A stretch of DNA of 64,000 bases from Lepiota brunneoincarnata (lineage: Eukaryota > Basidiomycota > Agaricomycetes > Agaricales > Agaricaceae), in assembly GCA_023014365.1 (NCBI GenBank), contig JAEBUN010000011.1, forward strand, positions 868,001-932,000, read 5' to 3'. This document shows, in pieces, positions 55,603 to 64,000 of the stretch. Each line of letters opens with the position of its first letter. Within the stretch, counting starts at the first letter, position 1. The notes below the pieces were generated by a model, which was not told the DNA's origin, did no database searches, and was given only the letters and a program-made list of their open reading frames with translations. The translations under genes were made by a program, and so were the position numbers.

Positions 55603-56443
55603 GGGGCATTGACCAATGCTTGTTACCACAGGTTTATCTCTCATGGTTGGAGATCAAGGGCTCCCAATCCATCAACAATATCCCATCACATCCTGAATCT
55701 CAATGGCAATGATGCAAGTCTGTCATCGCTGCATCACAAGATCAATGTACCATGGGTGCATGGGTCTTTGCAAAAACACCAGTTTCAGCAGGTTATTTCA
55801 TTCTGTGGCAGAGATCTGGTACTGAGTAATCTACAGGGTAACCCAACTCCTGGATGTGTCATCAAAACTTTGCAGGACACTGCTGTACCGACATCTGCCT
55901 TTGTGGTCATTGACATATTTCAGGTGGCCTTGACATGTGACAAAACTTTTGGAATGCCTGTCCTATCACACCGATTCAATGAGAATTGTCTCCATGTTAC
56001 TCCTGCATCTGTGCACCACCTCATTCTTTGCCTTGTGTAACTACTGATCCAAGCTTGTGTACAGAGTATTCTTTTTGAATTCAATGCCCAGCACAACTGC
56101 CGCTTTGTAAAATGCAATGCATCTGGAGAGCAACCACTTATACAGGAACATATCACATCTGGTGTCACAGAGAAATCTATAATTCACTGCACAGTCAATT
56201 GGTATTTGATAAATATGCACATGCTCCACAATGCACACCTTGTTCATGCAATGTTGCCACAAGACCTCATTGCACCACTACTGTATACATCAAATCATGA
56301 AGAGCACTACACTGCCATCACTGCCAATCTCTGATCCACCCAGGACACCAAACATGCAAAAGCAGCTGCAAATGCCACAGTAAAGAAAGCCCATCCAAGT
56401 GGAGGAGAAGGGATGCCAGTAATAGAGGGGTTTTGTAGTTAAA
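55603..56443 (+). pseudogene. Conserved mushroom ORF, C-terminal part
   Basis: This continues the ORF family seen at 45268-46539. The blocks AFVVIDIFQVALTCDKTFGM and PVLSHRFNENCLHV (55880-56010) are followed, after a stop, by FEFNAQHNCRFVKCNASGEQ, INMHMLHNAHLVHAMLPQDL and HAKAAANATVKKAHPSG (56070-56400). The order and spacing match the C-terminal end of that family. Together with the fragment left of Gypsy-2 it shows that the retrotransposon inserted into an already existing copy of this ORF. Confidence 0.68.
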
Positions 56444-57973
56444 AAGGAGATGATAGATAAACCATCCACCACTTAAGTATCAACTCAAAACATTGCACAT
56501 ATGAATCTCCCAAGGTGCATAACTACCCTCTGTACAAATTTGTGGGGGTTCAATTAATTAAAGAAGACTCAGAAAAGTCTTTGGTGTCTTGTCACTGGAG
56601 GTGATAGGAGAGAATCAGTGCTGAAGTGTACCATACACGTTCTAACATTGACAGATCAAATAGTTACGTATTCTGTATACAAACTATCCAATAAATGTGA
56701 TTGCTGCTGATCTCCGAAGGCTACTGTAGCCCAATATATATATATCTGACTTGCAATCTGACCAGGGATCAACATTACCATAACACATCATCTGAGTTGT
56801 AATAGTTATTACCGTAACAACCACCTGATTACAAGTTCAATAGAGCCGAAATGACTCAATGTCTAATCTGAGAGAAGCCTTTTAAAAAACCTGTTATATT
56901 CACACCAAACCATACAAGGTAGGTAGGAATTTGAGGTCAAGAGTTCTCTGCCCTTTTTGTCAAACCCACCAGTAATTTATAGTACAAAGTGACAAATACT
57001 GAGAAATATATAAAAATACGGAGAAACATATTCAATTATGGGAACTTGAAAGACTTATAGGTGCTGGTCCTCCTGTCAGTGGAATAACTACCCTGCATCT
57101 GCATTCCCAAGTTCGCTATTGACATCTGCTCCATATCATGGGGTGCCAGTCTCCATTATTTCCGAAAACCAGTCCCAATTTATTTTTAGTTCTATTCCAG
57201 ACCCTCATAGTAACATTTCAGGGTACCAGTGGACTTTGTTAGTTTGTATCTCTTTGTCTAAGTGTTCATCTGTGTGTCTATGGCTCTTGGACTCCCTGTG
57301 TTATCTTGTCAAGCACCTGAGTGACCTCTAAAAGAAAACTTGGTTCAAATCTAGGGTTAAAGTCATGGTTTCATGGGTTCCTGTTATAGTAATCAGGCAG
57401 CAAGTGATGTAACTATTGCCCAACAGGCATCTGCATGTTCTTGAATCTCTTATATTCTGGAGTTTCAATAGATAATTGAATATAGCAAAACAAAATACTC
57501 ATAGTGAGACTATTGAGAGTCCCAAGGTTCTAACAAGGATAGTTACCAGCAAAGAATGAGGCTTGTATCACCCATAGTCATGGCTACTAACAAATATACC
57601 CTGTTACCAGCACCTGCAGCTAAGAGGCAAAGGACAAACAATGCAGAGAGCAACGAGAGAGGAGATGTTGAAATGAGTGTGGTTGGTAGTTACACTACTT
57701 AGGGCAGTGAAATGCAAATATGGTTTGGACAACTCAGCATGTGTGAAAAACTTGGATCTCAGCTGGTAGACACATACAACCAGAATGTGTGTGCCAGGTC
57801 AGACATGGTCAGACATGTGAAAAACTGCCTGGCTTCAGGGTGGATGACACATACTCTCAACGCAGAGCACAAAAGCTGAATACAGGCACCTGTCACATTT
57901 CCTCAACATGGATCAAATTCATGCCATGCGGATTTTTTCAGATGATTGCAACCACATGAGGGACAAATGGTGG
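56444..57973. other. AT-rich region without a recognisable gene
   Basis: No family-like ORF is visible. A short (TA)n run occurs near 56737. The rightmost part (57908-57973) contains a small ORF starting at ATG 57908 that overlaps the NACHT-3 breakpoint and is probably chance. The junction at about 57973 is where NACHT-3 sequence stops abruptly. Confidence 0.45.
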
Positions 57974-59138
57974 TGTATAAAGAAGATCGAGAGCCTCCAG
58001 GGGACTCTGCATTCCAATTCCATTCAAGTTCCTTGTGAAAGTCAAGAAGGCCTTGAGCCAGGACAGGGGATTTGCGTGTTCAGAGTCACCAATATACTTC
58101 AAGGCAGTGGAGGCAATGATGAAAAGTCCAGATGCAATCTGTGAAGCCTTGAAAAACTGCTCCTTGGTAGGCCAAGATCCTTCCATGTTCAATGAATACT
58201 TGACCTGGATGGCCCCAAACCCATCTTGTAGATATGCATCGACCTCCTCTTGCACCTCGCCATCTATCAGCAGTGTTTCTCTACCACACATGATGCTGAA
58301 GTCAGTCTTTGAGAACATATACTTCGAGTGTGGCTCTGGTCGACTACAAATCAACCAAAGAAGAGGGAGATCCTTCTTCAACTGGACAGCCTCACCCATC
58401 ATTTTGACGATTTCACACTGGGAATCTTCTCCCTTGCACTTGTCTAGACCATCTATAACAATCAGATATGGATCCCAAATGCTCAGTGATCCCTGGGCCT
58501 GGAGTTCCAAGAAGGGATCAATGATGAGTTTTCAAAACTGAACGTGCATCGCTGCATCAAGGATCAAGGGATCATTGGCGAGTTGGTGGTTGATCAGGTT
58601 CTTGTACTCTCAGCACTTGACAGCAAGCTGGTATGTGAGAGTTGGAATGACATGATCGGAATTGTTCCAGTTGTTTGGTCTTGAGAAGAAGAATGCAGCA
58701 CCAAGATGACCATTCTCCATGCAGTGTTCTGCAAAAGTCTGAGTGACTGCCAATTTACCAATGCCTGTGGGACCAGACAACCAGATCATGTTCCACTGAC
58801 AATGCAGATGGAGTAGCCATGTTTCTAGCGTATTTCCAATTTGCTGACAAGCCCCTGGGTGGCATTGAGGAGGTGGGTACCGAGCCTTCAAATCAAGTGC
58901 AGCACCTGGGATGGTGTGAGGGAAAAGGACCTGGAGGACTAAGCCAAATATGAATGGAGATAAAATTGCACAAGCTTGCAATTGGGGTTGAACCTGTGAT
59001 CCCACTTAAAAAGTTGACTTGGTTGGCAATGTGGCTGCTCTTATGGACCATAGTTGGATGGTTGAACATGCAATGACTAGTACCAGTGAGGAACCTGGCT
59101 TGTCCAGCACTACCACCCTCTCTTTCCTGCAGCTCCAC
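57974..59138 (-). pseudogene. NACHT-3: STAND NTPase, pseudogene truncated by rearrangement
   Basis: Read on the minus strand from 59138 this matches NACHT-2: MELQEREGGSAGQARFLTGT, then CHPGACQQIGNTLETWLLH, Walker A WLSGPTGIGKLAVTQTFAE, FFFSRPNNWNNSDHVIPTL, two in-frame TGA codons (after YQLAVKC and after HVQF), Walker B YLIVIDGLDKCKG (Glu to Lys), LLWLICSRPEPHSKY, and on to PLEALDLLYT. There, at about 57974, similarity to NACHT-2 ends within the reading LLYT-RILSDV. The 3' third of the gene is missing. Its 5' flank continues to 59396, where the Copia element begins, and the rest of the 5' flank lies at 24917-24999. Confidence 0.87.
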
Positions 59139-59396
59139 TTCCAGATCACTCCTTGATGGGAATGCATTGTCAGATTAATTCTTAGATTTAGCAGTTCCTA
59201 GTTGTCCGTGTCAAAATTGAGTTAATTCATAAGGGAGATGTGAAACTTACTAGGTTGAGATCCACAATGTTCAGCACATGAATGCAACAAAGATCTTTCA
59301 CCACCATTCTCAGTGCATTTAATCCCTTTATCAAGGTGTATCAATGAAGACCATATAAAAACAATATGAGTTCTTACCATCTCAGAAGGAGTTGTC

Positions 59397-59755
59397 TGTA
59401 AGAAAGATTAAAAACTCAGCACTTGTTTACAATGAGAACTGTATATATTAAGTACCTGTAAGAAAGATTAAAATTTATGTAGCATTAACATCTGTAGGAA
59501 TGAGTGGGATAATTTATGGAGCTCACCTCAGCACTCATTTATGACAAGAACTGAGGGAAGTTGTCTTAAACAAAAGGTCTAGGTTAAGTAGTATCCTACG
59601 TAGTTGAATGTTCATATCCAAGAGAGCAATAGTGTGGACAGAGTATATCTATGTGGTGAGCAAGGAGGGCCGAGACTACAGGGTTGTGTCACTGTCAAGT
59701 CTCGACCCTTGCATTGAGTCCCATGGTCTTGGGGACATGTTTGCGTGCTCCAACA
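59397..59755 (-). repeat. Copia 3' LTR with an internal partial duplication
   Basis: The full LTR copy is 59457-59755 (299 bp, TGTAAGAAAG to CTCCAACA on the plus strand). About 60 bp at 59397-59456 repeat the LTR end (TGTAAGAAAGATTAAAAACT, then CAGCACTTGTTTACAATGAG) with an internal deletion. The true outer boundary is 59397, because TTGTC (59392-59396, complement GACAA) is the target duplication matching 24995-24999. The polypurine tract (complement of CTCCCCCTCAAAC, 59756-59768) adjoins it. Confidence 0.82.
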
Positions 59756-62252
59756 CTCCCCCTCAAACTGTGCTGAGACTGAGAGCATGTGCAAAATGCT
59801 TGACTTTGGGGGAGGGGAGTGCCTTCGTGAATATATTGGTGACCATATCATCTGTGGGGCAATAAATGAGCCAAATTTTCCCCTCTTCAATTGTCCAGCG
59901 GATAAAATGGTATCTGATGTTGATGTGTTTGGTCTGGGCATGAAACTGGTGGTCTTGAGTGAGCGCGATGGTGGATTGGCTATCAGAGAAGAGGGTGGTG
60001 GGTGCCGTGGTGGGAGAGAAGACTTCTGAGACAAAAGAACAAAGCCAGAGGGCTTCCTTAGCAGCTTGGGTAGCAGTGACATACTCAGATTCTGTTGTGG
60101 ATACAGTAACCAGCTCCTGTTTCTTTGCACTCCATGAGACAGCACCTCTGTTGACCAGGAAAGCAAACCCGGAGGTTGCTTGGTGATCTTCAGCCATAGA
60201 TCCATCGGCATCGGTGTATCCTTCGAGGAGGTTTCCAGTGCCACCATAAGTGAGCCAGAGGTCACAAGTGGTTTTAAGGTAATGAAAAACCCGTTTTATG
60301 GCCTCCCAGTGGGCCTCTCCAGGGTTGTGTGAGAAGCATGAGAGAAGTTGCACAGCATAAGCAATGTCCAGGTGAGTGCCAAGAGCTGCATACATAAGCA
60401 TACCAACAGCTTCACGATAGGGGACATTGGCCATCCATGCAATCTCAGTTGTGGTCTTGGGACACTGGTTGCTTGTGAGCCAGATGGATGGGTCCATGGG
60501 CAGAGAGATGGGTTTGGCATCCTTGAGGCCAAAACGGTGGAGAGAGGCATTGATGTAAGCATGTTGTGACAGTGACAGTGTCCCTTCCTCTCTAAGTCTC
60601 TTCACCTCGATTCCCAGAAGCCAGTGTATTTCCCCCATATCTGTCACCTCCACAAATTCACCCATGCAGCCCTTTAGCCACTCAATGAGTGCAGTTTTTG
60701 TTGCCACAACAGTACAGTCATCCATGTGGATGGCTAGAATGGTCAATTCATGAGGGTCAAGCTTGAAAAACACACAGGGGTCGCTCTCGGTGCAGGTAAG
60801 TCCCAAATTATCCGCCAGTATCTTGCAAAGTCTCTGATACCACTGCTGGCCAGATTGTTTGAGCCCATATAGTGGTTTCTTCAGCAAACAGACTTTGTAA
60901 GGGTGCTCTAGGTCCTTAAAACATAGCGGTTGGCACATGTAAATGGTCTCCCCTTCCATGAACTTTCCATTTAGGTATGCCCCTTTGATATTGATCTGGT
61001 GAACTTCCATATTTCGAGCAGCTGCAATGGCAAGGATGGTGCGAATGGATGGGAGGTGAGCAACTGGGGCATAGGTGTTGAAATAGTCAACACCTGGTAC
61101 CTGTGAGAAGCCTTAGGCTACCAGGCAAGCCTTGTAACATATGATGTTTCCAGCTGCGTCCTTTTTTGCTCTGAATACCCACTTTGATCCAACAATGTTT
61201 GCACCAGGGGGTGCATCTGCAAGCTCCCAGGTATCCGTCTCTTTTAGCATTTTGATCTCCTCCCTCATTGCTTCCTTCCAGGATTTTTCATCCACTCTCC
61301 CCCTCAATTCTTGCCAGTTTTGAGGTTCTAGAGGCTCTGCAGACTCCATTTTGGCTGCAAAGCAGTGAATGTCTGCCCATTCTAGCTCCTTGATGGTGGT
61401 AACAGCTCAGCCCTCAAGTATCTCTATAGCTTTCAGGCTAGGTTTGCATATGCATGTTGGACACTCAGTGGGGTTTTTGGCAGCTTGGTGAGGAGGGTCT
61501 GGAGGTTGAATTTTGGGGATTTTGGTAGTGGGAGGAGGGACAGGTGGCTGTTCAGGGGGAATCTCACATGTAGGCTTTTCCTCCCCCTCGAGATTCTTTC
61601 TGAACCTGACATTATGCTCAATTTGGACAGCACCAGTGTCTGGGAACCATACACGCATACCATTGCTTTCATCATCAAAGCCAAGCCATCAAGCTTGCTT
61701 TGTCCAGTCCCCTAATTTGTCTCCACCAGGGTGATGAACCCAACACTCCTCACCCTACTTGTGTACTCTCTGCAGGTCTGGCCACTTTGCGAATACCACT
61801 TCAAAAGGGGTCTTGCTATCCATGGCCTTGGTCCCAGGTCCAATTCATCAACCACACAACATGTCATACTCCCTCAGCCCACAGGTATTTTGGTAAGTGA
61901 GGTTCATGGTTCATTGTGCAAACACGCTCAATGATAGTGCAGTTCCAGCATTTGGCAACACCATTGTGTTGGGGAGTATTATGTATGGTGAGCTTGATTT
62001 GTGTGCCTCAGGATTTGAGGTGGGACTGAAAATCATCCCCAGTGAACTCCCCACCATGATTGGAATGGAATGTCTTAATGCAGGCACCAAATTGGGTCTC
62101 AGCACCAAGCCTCAAAATGCTTGTAGGCATCAAAGGTATCTGATTTATTTGTGAGAAACTCAACATGGGTCCATTGTGAGAAGTCATTGATGAAGGTAAC
62201 ATAATATTTCCTTCCCCTATTCATCTTGACCTTGGCAGGTCCCATAAATTGG
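59756..62252 (-). pseudogene. Copia integrase-RT-RNase H (3' half of the split element)
   Basis: On the minus strand the integrase begins at 62252 (LWG-like, then KVKMNRGRKYYVTFINDFSQ), with FHSNHGGEFTGDDFQSHLKS near 62060. The reverse transcriptase region (ELADAPPGANIVGSKWVFRA, about 61240-61180) continues after a stop into a 415-codon frame (61010-59763): HQINIKGAYLNGKF, KKPLYGLKQSGQQWYQRL, HMDDCTVVA (the catalytic box, normally YVDD or YMDD), and RNase H (YTDADGSMAEDHQATSGFAF, TTESEYVTATQAAKEALWL, DSQSTIALTQD). It ends at the polypurine tract. One base is missing near the start (TGGGACC, where TGGGGACC keeps frame). This complements exactly the 5' half at 25362-27163. Confidence 0.9.
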
Positions 62253-64000
62253 TGTTGCGCCACAAAATCATTTCATTTGTGAAATCACTAGCTAATAAAG
62301 TAACTAACTCTCTGATACCGAATAATATCAGTATATGGCCATGGTCAGACACTGGGGTGTGAGAGATTAGAATACTATCTAAAATATGTGAAGGCAGACA
62401 TCTCAGAAACAGAACCAGAACACCCAGACAAGTAAAAATGTGCTGTTAACTAACTTATTAGTGTAAGGCTATGGAAGAATGACCCTGGTATGAATGTACC
62501 CAAGTGTTGTATCCAATACCATGTTAACTAAGATATTAGTTAAGATACTCATGACTACACAAAAGACCCATTTCTTCACCTCTGCCCTAGAAAGCAGATG
62601 AGTTGTAATGCTTATGACCTTCAGATGGTACCTAGCCATAGTAACAGGTTCTGGAAGCAAATCTTAACAAGAGAATCTAGAAATTAGCTAATTTCCTGGT
62701 AAGGATGTTCCCTTGGAACAGCTCTGATGGTATTGAAAGATAAAAAAGATTGGATGGGGGTATCCAAGAAGGTACTCAGGGATGGATGCTCCCTCCTAGT
62801 AACGAAAGAGACCAGAAATGATGGACTAGAAAATAAAGATTGATAAGAATGAAACAAGCTAATTAAATTCTAATATTAGCTTACTGCCTAAAGGCTATGG
62901 AAGTGAACTTTTAGGACATTAGGGTTGAGAACCCAGGTGTGGAGAATCCAAGAAAGAGATAAAAAACCCTTAGATAAGAGTTAGCGAGGAAACTTGCTAA
63001 CCCGATTGGCTGTGATATAAATAACCAGGCACTTAGGGAGCAAGTTCCTGAGAGTGAATTATGTTGCTGATATTGGAACTCCTAGAATGATGCTCCTAAA
63101 TGATCTGTAAATTACATGGGAGGCAAGAAACCACTTGCCTATTTCCCCCCCCTGATTGTATGGTCAATTAGGATAGGAATATAAAGCAATTTTACATGAT
63201 TTTCTTCAGTCATAGACCACCAGAGACTTAAAGAGTTGTACTCTTTAAAACCAGACCCTTTGAAGTGATTGAGATATTGACAGACCCTTCTGCTTGACTT
63301 GAGAACTGAATATGAGTTGCTACGACTCTTCTGTTCTTAAGTAGAAAGTTCACTAACTTCCGTTTCTTTGGGTTCCTCTTAGAGGCCTTGCCTCAGAAGT
63401 ATACCCTTGAATTGTAGAGCTGTTTAATTGAGAAGCAAACATAGTATGCTAGGGCCCTGTTGAAAATGCTGTCCACTAGGTCTATCTAGTTTAAAGATAC
63501 TTACTACAGGAGCTTGCAAGAAGCCTGTCTCACTGAGTAGTATAAAGTTTTATTGCATTGTTCAGAAGCTGTAGTGCACTAGGGCCTGTTAGATAATGCT
63601 GTCTGCTAGGCCTACTAGCTTAAAGACACTTACTGCAGGAGCTTGTCAAAAGCCTGTCTCGCTGGGTAGTGTAAATTTACAGTATTGTCAAGAGAAAAGG
63701 ACATAGTACGCTAGGGCCTGTTAGAACATGTTGTCTGCTAGGTCTACGGAGGTTCACTGATTGCGAAAGCTTGTGTTTTGCCTGACTTATCGAATCGTGA
63801 AGATATTAGTTAACATATTATATAGTAACGACTGTCAAAGTTCCCATTGTATTCAGATAGAACAACTGTCTGTCTAGTTGGAGACTAAGAGAATAACGTA
63901 CCAAAACCCTAAAAACACTAGAATTGAATATATTTCTGGAGATCTGTGACAACCTCTCCCCCACAAACTTATAAAGTCAGAATTAGTGAACCTGTTAACA
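62253..64000 (+). repeat. Second copy of the long LTR, inverted, running off the window
   Basis: This is the reverse complement of 27164-28950 with scattered differences. It starts TGTTGCGCCACAAAATC next to TTGG (62249-62252) and continues past the window end; 1748 of about 1787 bp are visible. The tandem repeat with ~130-bp period is at about 63430-63740. In the original order it was the 5' LTR of the element whose 3' LTR is at 27164-28950, and the internal region should continue beyond 64000. Confidence 0.82.

Overview
This window is eukaryotic and fungal, most likely an Agaricomycete basidiomycete, although the sequence does not give a species. The evidence is short (about 36-60 bp) GT..AG introns with CTRAY-like branch sites, two DUF6533-type membrane proteins, mushroom-type NACHT NTPases, and fragments of a large ORF family seen across mushroom genomes. 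I saw no rRNA, tRNA or CRISPR array.

Layout. (1) 1-5.5 kb: a multi-exon amidase (2345-4442) and a second, partial, decayed copy of its 3' half lying beside it in inverted orientation (1225-2125), then a small unidentified gene. (2) 5.5-14.8 kb: a direct tandem duplication (copy A 5501-10244, copy B 10251-14768). Each copy carries a broken MNT-type nucleotidyltransferase and a DUF6533 membrane protein. The gene at the right edge (14347-15329) is complete only in copy B and decapitated in copy A. Each copy later received its own solo LTR. (3) 15.4-25 kb: an NLR-like cluster. NACHT-1 is a pseudogene with both Walker motifs altered. A polytopic membrane protein gene follows on the minus strand. 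NACHT-2 is an intact four-exon gene whose product I reconstruct at 688 residues. NACHT-3 is the target of the next event. (4) 25-64 kb: nested transposons. A Copia element inserted in the 5' region of NACHT-3, with target duplication GACAA. An LTR element with ~1.79-kb LTRs then inserted into the Copia integrase region. A later inversion carried one LTR, the Copia 3' half and the NACHT-3 body to 58-64 kb on the opposite strand. Between the two breakpoint regions lie an intact Tc1/mariner element, a nearly intact hAT element, and two copies of a chromodomain Gypsy family. The second Gypsy copy sits inside a conserved mushroom ORF and has itself been hit by two further LTR insertions.

Functional picture. 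The host genes likely to be working are the amidase, one or both DUF6533 proteins, the 292-residue acidic nuclear-type protein, the 416-residue membrane protein and NACHT-2. The Tc1 transposase is the only uninterrupted transposase. The other transposon genes carry stops that largely fit CpG decay: the same codon reads TGA in one Gypsy copy and CAA in the other, pointing to an ancestral CGA.

The most unusual candidates are: an intron-containing zinc-finger-like gene (29550-31071) lying antisense just inside the polypurine tract and LTR of the large LTR element; a zinc-knuckle third ORF downstream of the chromodomain pol in both Gypsy copies; and a Tf1/sushi-like self-priming primer-binding site in that Gypsy family. 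Exon boundaries were inferred by eye from splice motifs, reading frame and family resemblance. I ran no alignments or database searches.
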